A stretch of DNA of 21,945 nt, from assembly GCF_000485595.1 (NCBI RefSeq), contig NW_014578032.1, positions 30,986 to 52,930 of the forward strand. Direction: 5' to 3'. Shown one piece after another: positions 1 to 8,114 of the stretch (the first letter of the stretch is position 1; each line of letters opens with the position of its first letter). The translations under genes were made by a program, and so were the position numbers. Below the pieces are notes generated by a model. The model was not told the DNA's origin. It made no database searches and saw only the letters and a program-made list of their open reading frames with translations. Source of the DNA: Priapulus caudatus (lineage: Eukaryota > Priapulida > Priapulimorpha > Priapulimorphida > Priapulidae).

Positions 1-198
1 TAGGCTCATTGGGTCTATGTCCCCCAGGGTACTGCCAGAACGTACCCTGGTACTATCTAATATGCTGGACCGTACCTTGCCTACTCCACTAACGAGTCTA
101 GGGAGTCGCCTACGCCTACTCCCTAACCCTAACCATATCAAATAGTTACCAGGGTACGTTCCGGCAGTACCCTGGGGGACATAGACCCTATGAGCCTA
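1..198 (+). mobile_element. Short terminal-inverted-repeat element (MITE), possibly Mutator-like; first member
   Basis: The ends are inverted copies of each other: TAGGCTCAT at 1-9 and ATGAGCCTA at 190-198. The match continues inward for about 50 bases through the shared string GTCTATGTCCCCCAGGGTAC. The centre holds CCCTAACCCTAACC, two telomere-like units. No coding capacity is visible, so it would be non-autonomous. The target duplication cannot be seen because the element touches the window edge. The same family recurs in the opposite orientation at 5880-6140 and 16608-16866. The Mutator-like label rests on the 9-base duplication of that second member and is inference. Confidence 0.75.
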
Positions 199-962
199 AC
201 TTTGGTGTAATATTCGAATCACATGTTTCACGCAGAAAACTATATCGTGCGGTTTAAGATTTAGTCAACGCAACCTGCACGTGTCTGTGTTGTGTAATTG
301 TTTGTGTACCAGGTGCAACAAAATACAGATTACGCAGCAAGTTATGAGCGATTGTGTATAATATGTCAAAAATCTTACGGCACAAATCCTAATCAGCACG
401 TTTATTTGGCATTTTAAACATTAGCGCATTTTATTAGTGCATACGGTAGCGTTCATTGTACTTGTCATGTTTACTCTGCATCTGATATAGATCTACGTGA
501 TATTGTTGTCTCAAGTGCAGTGTCTGACAGGAGCAAACGATTCGAAAGCATGTGCATGTAAGAACACATTATTAAACATAGAGTACCAGTAAGTGTAGGA
601 GTATTTATAAATTTCGATGAATAAACGCAGAGCCTATAATTATAAAATTCCATGTGATCTAGAATGGACTCTTTCAATGATTGCTCATTATTTCATATGT
701 ATGTTTAACCACGGAACAAACACTATTATACAAGTACTAAAAAAATCACGTAAATATATATGTAAATATATAACCTGGAATAATCCAAAGTTAAGCGGGA
801 AAAAGGATTTACATTAAAATAAATTTTATTCCAGATTTCATTGATGTAGATGAATAATTGTAGTTTTACACGCAGGCGCCATCTACAGGCGGCAATGTCT
901 ATAAAAATATAACTACGAGATTATATAAAATCATGAAAACGATCACATTGTTGAATGCATAC
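199..962. other. Non-coding AT-rich stretch, no gene seen
   Basis: Stops occur in all frames and the short open frames here are not kept in the matching part of copy 2 (11096-11758). A back-to-back pair of AATAAA hexamers lies at 818-823 (+) and 825-830 (-). The minus-strand one could serve the gene ending at 1661, but it is over 800 bases beyond the stop codon. A TATAAAA-like string follows a GGCGCCATCT motif at about 877-910. Neither can be tied to a transcript. Confidence 0.5.
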
Positions 963-1025
963 TATCAAGAGCATATAAAAAAGGCATTACCTTAAAGTAT
1001 ATACCTTCTTTATATGCTCTTGATA
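963..1025. mobile_element. Small palindromic hairpin element, family of 8115
   Basis: Arms 963-984 and 1004-1025 pair over 22 bases with one mismatch (left arm TATCAAGAGCATATAAAAAAGG), around a ~19-base loop. The core CAAGAGC(A/G)TAT(A/T)AA(A/G)AAGG is shared with the hairpin at 8115-8164, which points to a dispersed family. ACTATC flanks both sides and could be a target duplication, though it partly overlaps the palindrome. A degraded reading lies at about 11760-11833. Confidence 0.65.
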
Positions 1026-1285
1026 CTATCAATATGCATCGATTAAAAGCGTTTAACACCTGACAGGTAACGCCCAAGCAATCTGAACCCTAAACACCCA
1101 GTCTTTTTATCCACCCTACTCCAGCTATTTGCAACCGAAGTAACTACTGAACTCCACTCTAGAGTAGTACAGAACTCTACGATTAAGATCAGTACACTTC
1201 AGCATATCACTCTAGGTTGAACTTCATCATGCCTTCAAGCTCTACAGTATTCCAGCCCCCCGGGTGGGGGGGACCTGCAAAGTGA
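1026..1285. other. Unassigned stretch left of the identical island
   Basis: No coding signal. The right end, at about 1255-1272, is a C/G homopolymer run (CCCCCCGGGTGGGGGGG) that differs in length from its partner at about 12091-12107. The exact match between the two copies begins just after it. Confidence 0.4.
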
Positions 1286-1309
1286 CGTCTGTATCATATG
1301 CGCCACATT

Positions 1310-1580
1310 ATTGCCCGCCCATTTTTCGTGTCCTTGCCATCCTTTTGTGCCCACCCCCATTTTTTCCGTGAGCGCATGCTTTTTGCCCCACACTTTTTCG
1401 CTCATGCCAATCTTTGTGCCGATGCATGTGTTCACTGTCGAGCCCCATCTGTTTTGTGCCCATGTTTTCACTGGTCGAGTCCATCTTTGTGCCCTCATGT
1501 TTCCACCGTCGAGCCATCTTTTGCCGCATGTTTTCAGCCGTCAAGCCATCTTTTTGCCCTCGAACTTTCCCATTTAGCGT
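1310..1580 (-). repeat. Degenerate ~32-base minisatellite, likely in the 3' UTR
   Basis: On the plus strand imperfect units of the type GTCGAGCCATCTTTGTGCCC followed by ATGTTTTCACC repeat several times; the clearest units are at about 1430-1580. To the left they decay into related CATTTTTTCCG and CACTTTTTCGC pieces. It begins about 80 bases beyond the stop codon of the minus-strand gene, so it probably lies in that transcript's 3' UTR. Because units are not multiples of three and lack stops, long frames stay open on both strands; these are by-products of the repeat. Confidence 0.7.
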
Positions 1581-1660
1581 GGAGCACCCCTACCCCCAAA
1601 AAAGGTGAGCGCCCACCCCCCCCACCGAGCACTCTCGGTATTCTCAAGCCAGCTGTCACT

Positions 1661-1917
1661 TCATGCCGCAGCAGTTTCCTGTCCGGAGTTACATCTGCCA
1701 TCCGATACGACCACGACGAAATTCTTTCCGGGGACACGTCTGGGATCTGCCTCGTTCGAGCAGCGGCAGCGAGAGCGGCAGCGCCCGATGGCTCCACGCA
1801 CCTTCCAGCGCCGCCGCTCGTAAAAGCTTCCAACATGGCGCTGATGATCTCCTCGTCCGTTACGATGCACAATTCGTCCGACTAACCTGCCTGGCAGTGT
1901 AAAGGAACGTTGTTGAC
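1661..1917 (-). CDS. PLP enzyme terminal exon 6, copy 1 (two compensating frame breaks)
   Basis: The acceptor is CCTCGCACAG|, and GT completes the codon left open by exon 5. The reading starts QQRSFTLPGRLV, then continues one base out of phase as DELCIVTDEEIISAMLEAF and CVEPSGAAALAAA up to QIPDVSP. It returns to the first frame as GKNFVVVVSDGRCNSG and stops at 1661-1663. The family pattern LVDE-I-V-DEEI, EPSGA-A-AA, then V-PG-KN-VVV-S-G needs exactly these two switches, at GTCGGAC (~1879) and at CCCCGGAAAG (~1729). Both are G/C runs. The breaks cancel, so total length is unaffected. An alternative acceptor TTAG| at 1882 would put only the middle in frame and does not fit the exon 5 phase. Confidence 0.8.
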
Positions 1918-4900
1918 CTGTGCGAGGAAAGGTTCACGCGTTATGCGGCGCCCACTCCCTAATGCCTGGCGCCACAACTGAGCAACTTTAATTCAAAGCA
2001 GCAGTCCCCCTGCGCGAGCGTTAGCAATCGGCGCGTGTCTACAGAGGCTTTAGGAGTGAAATCCAGTGAGATTATAGAATCCAGTCCCAGCGTAGATAGC
2101 AATCTATCCAGGTAGAGGAGAGAATCCAGCCCAGCTAGATAGGAATCTAATCCAGGTAGGAGAGAATCCATAGCGTGAGGCTCGAGGCTAAGACATATGT
2201 ATATATTATAGCTAGTATAACGGCATTTGAACTGATCCTGTGCCCCTGTCATGTTTCTTACAGTGTGTGGGTAATAATCAGTTGAGCAAAGCCCAGCTTA
2301 GCTATTGTCTCCTGCAAGGTGAAGTAGCCTAGTTAGGGTTCCATGGCGTTAGCTGAGAAATACGTTCTAGGGGGGCAAAATTTACTGACTCAACTATGTT
2401 AATGAATGAGAGCGACGAGCGCAGCTTCTTCGATGCGACGTCGACAGTGTGGTAGAGGTGGTCGGGTCTGAGACAAGGCTTTCAACGGAATAAGTGACCA
2501 AAAAAACACGTTACTGAACGAAGTCTGGCTCTAGGACTGCATTGCCGTCTCGCTTTCTCCACTGCTTTGGACAACATTGCGATCCTCAGCACACACTATA
2601 AATCCCTGTCAGCCCACACACTTACTTGGCTCACGTTACCCTGCAAATGGTGTCAAGCCCCTGAGCGATTGTCTTCAGCGGGCATTGCTACGGAGCAGCC
2701 GTGGCTGGAACCTCTGATACAACTGGTGCTGAGCTGGAGAGTGTAAACAACGCTTCTATATCTACATAACAGGTGACTTAACAGTTACAGTAAACATAAA
2801 TTACATAATCAGTAACCAGGATAACAGTTAACAAGTAACATAAGCAGTGACTATTGAGGTACTGAAAGTCCAGATAACATGTACAGTGAGTATATCTATT
2901 ACATAAATGTGCAGAAAATACCTGGCACAGCTGTTGTGACTGTTGCCGCACACGCACAATGCACCAGCCGCTATGCACCACAGCGCATGTGGTAGTACGG
3001 CGTTTAACTTTGAGAATGCGAGAACATGGTGGAATTTTGGCACATTACTGCCATAACAATGTTCAGCGGACGACCCGGTGAAAAGACAAGCCAGAAATTA
3101 CACTAGCTGCATAATTAAGTAGCACACATAAATTCAGCGTGAACAGAATGCGCATTTCCAGAATGGCGTATGAACCACATCTACCGTGTTTCGTTTCTGG
3201 CTGTAGTACGATTGCAGTATCCAAAATGGGCACTCGACGGCTACAGAAACAGCACCATCCGGCGACGCGCAGATCGGGCGATCGCACATCGCAGATCGGG
3301 GCGACGCTGCAAAAAGGCCAGATTAAAGAAATGGGTATCCTGACTGCACATTAACTTCAACAAGAGAAGGCCGACAGCGGTTTATGCAAACGGCCTTCAT
3401 TAGGCAGGCAACGTCAAGGTGGTGGGTCGACTCGATTCTAACGGTGCACCATCAAACAATACGTCCCCGCGCCGGTCATTGTATTCCACTACCCGCGGGT
3501 CATAAATTAATCTTAAGACTAAAAAGGACGGCGGTCGCGGCGGATGCTTGACGGCTCTAGAAAGTCGGGTTTTGTAAGAAACGGAGGAGACGTACTGCAA
3601 CCTCTTACCGGCACATGTACACTGTTTTGACCTCGTGCTACTTTAGGCCGTATTTATACATAAAACTTTAGTTGTCACCGTTTATACAACTTACGTCCAT
3701 ACTGTCTACGTTCGATTATATTCTCACTATCGACCGGCACACAACAATGCACACCGCACACGCGTCACACAGTGCACACCACGACGCAACACTACTTCCA
3801 CACATCACCAACACACGAATAATCCACACATGCGCGTAACGCACGCACGCACAAACCGCGCACCTACACACAACCATACACACAGTACTGCTTCCTTGCT
3901 ATACACAGTTTTCAACCTCCCTTTTGTATCAGCATCCGTGGGTTCCACCCGCCATAGAAGTCTTGCAGGCTGTGGTTGACCAGCACAGCCTTGATGCAGC
4001 TGCTAAGCCTGGCGAGGATGCCAACCCGCCATCCGACCCTGCACACAACAATTCATGTCCGCCATTTCTGCAGTCTCCAAGATCTCAAACCCCGATGCTG
4101 CAGAGAGAGCAAGGTGGGGCTTAGAGCACGTGTCAATATTCCATGGCGTGCGAAGGTAACGGAGATTCACCAGCAGAAAATTTCTAAAATTGAATGTTAA
4201 AAATTGTTAGAAGCGAGCATTTTCAGCAACGGCGATGTAAATTGACACATGAACAGTCAATGCTTTGGCTGGTATGCTTTTTGCTGCTTGATTAAGAATC
4301 AATCTACATACTCTATACATCAATCTCTGTAGAAATGTGAGAAAGACACAGCATTGCGATCAACTATACATATATACCTAGAATGTCCTGCAATGATGAC
4401 AGGATCATCAAACGAGTGAAGAAATGTCATGCCATTCTCTTTCACATGCCTGTTCACACAAACCATCATCTCACTCTTTGCTACTAGCTCCACCTCCATC
4501 CCAAATCCCTGCAGGTACGTAGAAACAGATCAGCGATCCTGCAAACTAATCATAGTGCACCAAAGAATGGCATAGTATTAGTTCACACAAGAAGCAATAT
4601 ATTACTACATTCCTTGCTCACCTCTATAAGTTCTATCCTATTTGTAGGCACAGAGGTTGGCATCACAACCAATCCCTTCAATCCCATCTGGCTGAGTGCA
4701 TAGGCAAATGCCTTCCCGTAATTTCCACCAGACATTGTTATAAGGCGTGATCTCCCTGTCTTTACATTATCTGGCAAATTGGCCAACTGGTTGGCCAGAC
4801 CTCTGACTTTAAATGACCCTGACAACACATAATTGACCACATGAACAAACCAGATTAGAATCGTGAACTTTCGTTCAAGCATTTTCCATTTTGCTACATT

Positions 4901-5348
4901 TCCTACCTCATGAATCCTACTGCTCTACAAATGTGGACAAACAGAGACTGACAGAGCGCACGGTGACGTGAAATAACCACAAGCATGCAAATACGCGCAT
5001 AAACATTAACACTAAAATGGTTCAGCTCTTCACGTTTAAATTGTGGGCAAAACGACGTGAGCGCATTTCGATACTAACTTGTTTTTGGTTTCGCTCCTTC
5101 TAAGCTGTTGATCACAGAGACATTATCTATAAATCATAGGGCAGCGAACCTGTGGGTTGCATGCTCTCCATCTTTAGGTGAAGGTGCATCGTTGCATCCG
5201 CAGTCAGCAGATCTTGCATATTATACAACATCGGTGTACGCCGACACAGGTGGCTGTCCTGCACAATCACTAGTGCCTTCTTCAACTCCTCTAAAGTAAG
5301 CAGTGGACATGTGTTGCATTCTGAAACAGAACCATACCATGTTTCCAT
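1661..5348 (-). CDS. Serine racemase / threonine dehydratase-like PLP enzyme, six exons, copy 1 (broken reading)
   Basis: Fold-type II PLP enzymes of this family racemise or dehydrate serine or threonine, usually in the cytosol. Exons run 5348-5150, 4818-4622, 4508-4378, 4097-3934, 2733-2641 and 1917-1661, with introns of about 331, 113, 280, 1200 and 723 bases. Taking the best reading of each exon from the two copies gives 340 residues, the length of human serine racemase. Numbered on that composite, the PLP lysine is K70 in GSFKVRG, the substrate loop is SGGNYGKA (96-103), the tetraglycine loop is 196-199 in AVGGGGILAG, and VEPSGAAAL lies near the C-terminus. In copy 1 exons 1-3 are intact, exons 4 and 5 are frame-broken, and exon 6 has two compensating breaks. 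The start at 5348 follows an in-frame stop three codons upstream; an acceptor at 5321 could instead make 5320 an internal exon boundary. Family assignment is strong; the exact reaction is unknown. Confidence 0.85.
2076..2175 (+). repeat. Two-and-a-bit unit ~44-base tandem repeat in intron 5
   Basis: Units begin AGAATCCAG at 2076 (45 bases), 2121 (42 bases) and a partial one at 2163. Each contains AGCCCAGC/TCCCAGCG, TAGATAG and ATCCAGGTAG. It lies within intron 5 of the minus-strand gene and is copied exactly at 12913-13012. Confidence 0.7.
2436..2640. other. Left part of intron 5, nothing recognised
   Basis: Between the end of the identical island and exon 5. No repeat or conserved frame is visible. 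The matching stretch 13273-13471 differs by many single-base indels. Confidence 0.5.
2641..2733 (-). CDS. PLP enzyme exon 5, copy 1 (frame-broken)
   Basis: It matches 13472-13561 but carries several 1-base indels, so the frame breaks more than once. TTTGCAG precedes a GT-containing donor region on the minus strand, and the CTCCAG| acceptor is kept. Translation pieces still show the ATCGC-TCAGGGGCTTG stretch coding for IASGL. The boundaries follow the clean copy. Confidence 0.65.
2734..3736. other. Intron 4 of the PLP enzyme gene, copy 1
   Basis: It contains a degraded ACAGTAACAT-type repeat (2775-2850) and a GATCGGGC-type repeat (about 3260-3305). There is also a GC-rich block (3400-3600) with AAGACTAAAAAGG that is shared with copy 2 but has no stable frame. 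No second gene is seen inside the intron. Confidence 0.5.
3737..3892 (+). repeat. CA-rich microsatellite, degraded reading, copy 1
   Basis: CACACA and CACGCA units are interrupted by stray bases. The partner at 14467-14610 is far more regular. It sits just downstream of the exon 4 donor, so in the transcript it is a UG-rich tract close to a 5' splice site. Confidence 0.75.
3934..4097 (-). CDS. PLP enzyme exon 4, copy 1 (frame-broken)
   Basis: The same exon as 14652-14800, about 15 bases longer here through scattered single-base insertions, for example GGGG for GGG at the start. The donor GTGAGT of copy 2 is read as GCTGAT, so the right-hand boundary is approximate. The tetraglycine region is unreadable as protein in this copy. 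The acceptor CTCTCTCTGCAG| is intact. This is most likely sequencing noise rather than gene decay, because the partner copy is clean. Confidence 0.7.
4378..4508 (-). CDS. PLP enzyme exon 3, copy 1 (intact)
   Basis: The exon is 131 bases, 43 codons plus AG, in phase 0 with exon 2. The acceptor is CCTGCAG| and the donor TAG|GTATAT. The product starts GFGMEVELVAKS and ends HSFDDPVIIAGHS. It aligns with the family pattern of a glycine-containing strand (YGA-V), a helix, then a HP-D-P-VIAGQGT loop. The terminal AG combines with the first C of exon 4 to give serine where the family has threonine (GHSS for GQGT). Confidence 0.85.
4622..4818 (-). CDS. PLP enzyme exon 2, copy 1 (PLP lysine exon, intact)
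   Basis: The exon is 197 bases: two bases completing a glycine codon, then 65 codons. The acceptor is TTATGTGTTGTCAG| and the donor GAG|GTGAGC, both good. It carries SFKVRGLANQL, whose lysine should form the Schiff base with PLP, and ITMSGGNYGKAFAYAL, the asparagine loop that contacts substrate and cofactor. It ends in MPTSVPTNRIELIE, which matches the family's strand after that loop. This is the most diagnostic exon in the window. Confidence 0.92.
5150..5348 (-). CDS. PLP enzyme exon 1, copy 1 (intact)
   Basis: It encodes 66 codons plus one base, beginning METWYGSVSE and ending MESMQPTG. The segment LTLEELKKAL...RRTPML is the N-terminal helix and R-TP strand typical of the family, and HLKMESMQPTG is the strand leading to the PLP lysine. 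The donor reads CAG|GTTCGC, a weak but usable site. The trailing G joins the GG of exon 2 to give glycine. TTCTGTTTCAG ends at 5321 and looks like an acceptor, so the first 28 bases may be intronic and the true start further upstream. Confidence 0.8.
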
Positions 5349-5879
5349 AAATTTTCATATTTAGTTAAAGTGATTATGTCACCGTAAATAGTAAAAAAAA
5401 AAATATTTCCACTTTTTCACAAAATATAAGTAATTCTGTTCACTTTTTATGGTTAAATTGCTGCATTATACTTCCTATTTTACTATATTGTTCGATGTGA
5501 ACATACACTCGTGACTCATACATAGCCCATAGCAAGCAATTAATGTCAGGAACATTATTTCAAATCGTCCAGGTTTTTTTGAATTTTTAACTAGTTGAGA
5601 AACAATCTTATTAGGTAAGAATTTGACGATACATTTAGTCCCGTTAGTTCTTACTTTTAATGTAAAACAAAAATGGCAACAAAAATTTTACAATTTTACC
5701 ATAGAAAATTCGTGACGTACCGGTAGTCAATTTAACCCAATACATAATAATAATAATAATATATAAATGCCTAAACATAAAGCATATACATTTATATCAA
5801 TTTTTTAATTACAGAAAAATATAGCTGTATCATACTGATATGGTGATTGCGCTCATACTTCCCACAGTAACAGTGTCAC
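5349..5879 (-). promoter_or_regulatory. AT-rich 5' flank of the PLP enzyme gene, copy 1
   Basis: About 530 bases between the proposed start codon and the inverted-repeat element. It is AT-rich with A runs and a TAA triplet repeat at about 5743-5762. It should contain promoter or 5' UTR, but no TATA box or transcription start can be fixed. An untranslated upstream exon could also lie here. Confidence 0.3.
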
Positions 5880-6140
5880 GCTCATAGGGTCTATGTCCCC
5901 CAGGGTACTGCCGAACGTACCTGCCGTACGCGTCCGGTATACGGAACGTACCCTGGTAACTATCTGATATGTTAGGTTAGGGTTGGGAGTAGGCGTAGGC
6001 GACTACCTAGACTCGTAGTTAGTGGAATAGCGAGGTAACGGTCCGGGCATATTAGATAGTACCAGGGTACGTTCCGGTATACCGGGACCGTACCCAAGGT
6101 ACGTTCCGGCAGTACCCTGGGGGACATAGACGCTCTCAGC
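5880..6140 (-). mobile_element. Terminal-inverted-repeat element with 9-base target duplication, copy 1
   Basis: CAGTGTCAC occurs directly on both sides (5871-5879 and 6141-6149). Inside, GTCTATGTCCCCCAGGGTAC-type ends face each other in inverted order. The interior matches the element at 1-198 read in reverse, including TTAGGGTTGGG and GTAGGCGTAGGCGACT. It also has nested GGTACGTTCCGG palindromes that the first member lacks. Nine-base duplications with long inverted ends are characteristic of Mutator-type transposition; no transposase is present. Confidence 0.85.
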
Positions 6141-7033
6141 CAGTGTCACAGATAGGCTTGTCTTAATCAGTGAGTCTTATACTCTTCTTGAAACTTGAGC
6201 CTCCAAGGGCCTGTGGCATGAATAAACAATAAATTGTGTTATTTACAATCATTCTATTAATAAACGACCAATTAGGTGCCTGTGCAGCTTGCTCGCGGCA
6301 CATAGTTTTGTAAATAGTGTGCTATTGAGTATAGTTGTAATATTTATTATGACTAGAGCATTATTTTACCTAATTTTGTGATACTCGCGTTAGCAACACA
6401 GCTGATTTGTGACATCTTGAACTGTAACCCGACCAGGCTGTGTGACTAACGTCTGATGTGCCTAACTTGAACTTCAATACTGTGTGAATACTTGAACTGT
6501 AGCTCCTAAGACGTATTGCATGCCTTAGAATACCACACAGCACACCAATACTAATGAATAGAATTTCTGAAGGAATAAATATAAAATACAGAATACTAGT
6601 CATAATATCACACAACGTAGTAGTCTATACTACACAACGACAGTCAGATGAGTCGATAATAGGGAATCCCCGCTAGGAGCAATGCTATTACTAACGTTTG
6701 AGCGTAAATCTTCCGGCACCGACACGATCAATACGATAGCAACTGATGCAATGATAACCGTGTGAAGACATGCACAGCTACCAGGCGTCCAACCAAATAG
6801 ATACGGAGTCTTTTTTACTGACGTTATATACTCGTCCATAACGTCGCCACTCTAGAAATAATATAATAGTTATAGACAGTATATATCATGGTATATATAT
6901 AGAAGTGTCTCTATTAATATTTCTATGTCGTCATCATGGCGTCATGATTCAAAATAGTTAAGCACGAATGTACCCTAGCTACGATCACCAGGATCGAGAG
7001 CTGCCACACGCGAAAGTGTTTAAGTATGCAAAG
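6141..7033. other. AT-rich intergenic stretch, copy 1
   Basis: No confident gene. A minus-strand frame (6839-6630) begins MDEYITSVKKTPYL and has a hydrophobic run near TVIIASVAIVLIVSV; it is only partly kept in copy 2 (17476-17255). A 75-base segment, 6416-6490, lies between two CTTGAACTGTA repeats and is missing from copy 2. Confidence 0.4.
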
Positions 7034-7607
7034 TGGTGAAATACACCGTAAAACACCGCCATAACAAAGAACCCGTGATTTGTTCTGTATCAGGCCTAAA
7101 GAGGTTCTTATATATACGAGTTCATACGTGAAGAAATGCAAGCCTGAGAAGAGTTTCTTAAAGAAGTTCTTTATTTTTTTGGGGGGGGGGGGATATTGTG
7201 TACACTATCTAGGTATAAATTGGCTTTAGATTAGTGAATAATTGACACTAATTAATAACCAACTGCTTAATATTAGACAATTATATCGTCTGTTTAATTC
7301 ATTTTGAGTTAATTATTTATCACCTTTATTTACTTACATATTAATCACAATTGACACAGGTCAAATGTCTGTGAAAATCTTTTTTTTTTTTCTTTCCGAT
7401 CTAATTATAGTAGACAGTTTCAATGCGTTCGTAGCCACATCACTTGGATTGCCACAGTTTGCTCTAATTTTCGGTATTTTGTTTATATAAGGAACCTGTT
7501 TAATTTATTAGGCTAAGAGCGTTCTTATATAATAGGTGCTTTTATTGGTCCAATTTCAGCCTGGAGTTCTTAAAATCACGGGTTCTTTTATGCGCGGTGT
7601 TTCACCA
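7034..7607. mobile_element. ~570-base non-autonomous terminal-inverted-repeat element, copy 1
   Basis: The ends TGGTGAA (7034) and TTCACCA (7607) continue inward as an inverted match through ACACCGC, AAAGAACCCGTGATT. Inside are four degenerate copies of AGCCTGAAGAGGTTCTTA in two orientations relative to the ends (near 7090, 7145, 7510 and 7560). There is also a T-then-G homopolymer run at 7174-7192. There is no transposase frame. TATGCA-like strings flank both ends, but a target duplication cannot be separated from the inverted repeat. Copy 2 carries it at 17680-18213. Confidence 0.7.
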
Positions 7608-7965
7608 TTATGCTATACCCCAAGGTCGTGAATGAAATTAATGAAGACGGTAAATGAAGCGTGGAAGCACTGGAGATGAAGCACGAAGGGGGTGATTGAC
7701 TTAATTCCCTCAGATATTTTATATTGTCCTATGATTATTAACAATTTCTTGGTAGACGTCAACGTCACTTTGTTTCGTTATTGTTATGAAGCGAAATCTG
7801 CTACCAATTTTTCATTCTCGTAAAACTTCGCAGCGTTTTCTGTCAACGTCTAAGAGAAAAGTTAAATAAACCAATTTTGTTTCTGACAACGGGCCCCAGA
7901 CAAGCTATCATGGGATCATAAATTTATAAATGACAACACTGGATCGAGGATCGCCGTAGGCAACT

Positions 7966-8088
7966 ATTGAACTGTAACGTTAATTCGTGTTGCCAATTTA
8001 GCTACTTTTCTGATAGAACTAGATATATATCTAGTTCTATCAGAAAAGTAGCTAAATTGGCAACACGAAGTAAAGTTAAAGTTCAATG
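7966..8088. mobile_element. Near-perfect palindrome with an 86-base perfect core, copy 1
   Basis: 7985-8070 is a perfect inverted repeat without a spacer (43-base arms), centred between 8027 and 8028 in GATATATATC. Beyond it the symmetry continues with a few mismatches from ATTGAACTG (7966) to GTTCAAT (8088). The arm contains CGTGTTGCCAATTTAGCTAC. The likely source is a palindromic MITE. The copy 2 version at 18573-18699 has indels in both arms. Confidence 0.8.
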
Positions 8089-8114
8089 GTTATAGTTATA
8101 GTTATATATATATA

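Larger units (their letters stand above)
1286..2435. other. 1150-base island identical to 12123-13272
   Basis: At a constant offset of 10837 every base matches the second copy, whereas the flanks differ every 10-30 bases. It contains the minisatellite, the terminal exon of the PLP enzyme gene and part of intron 5. The abrupt edges suggest that one corrected sequence was placed into both copies. Confidence 0.85.

Noticed and set aside
131-144. Telomere end (CCCTAACCCTAACC)
   Set aside because: Only two units, inside a mobile element that recurs elsewhere with its own target duplication.
1661-1881. Terminal exon starting at the TTAG acceptor (1882), avoiding the first frame break
   Set aside because: It needs a phase-0 junction, but exon 5 ends in phase 1. 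It also loses the LV of the LVDE motif and still leaves the second break.
1298-1885. A 195-codon plus-strand frame, present in both copies
   Set aside because: It crosses the minisatellite and the antisense of the PLP enzyme terminal exon. Its composition follows the repeat, and conservation is explained by the whole region being identical.
1959-2252. A 97-codon minus-strand frame with LDSLL-like repeats
   Set aside because: The repeats come from the ~44-base tandem repeat inside intron 5. It has no splice logic or family resemblance.
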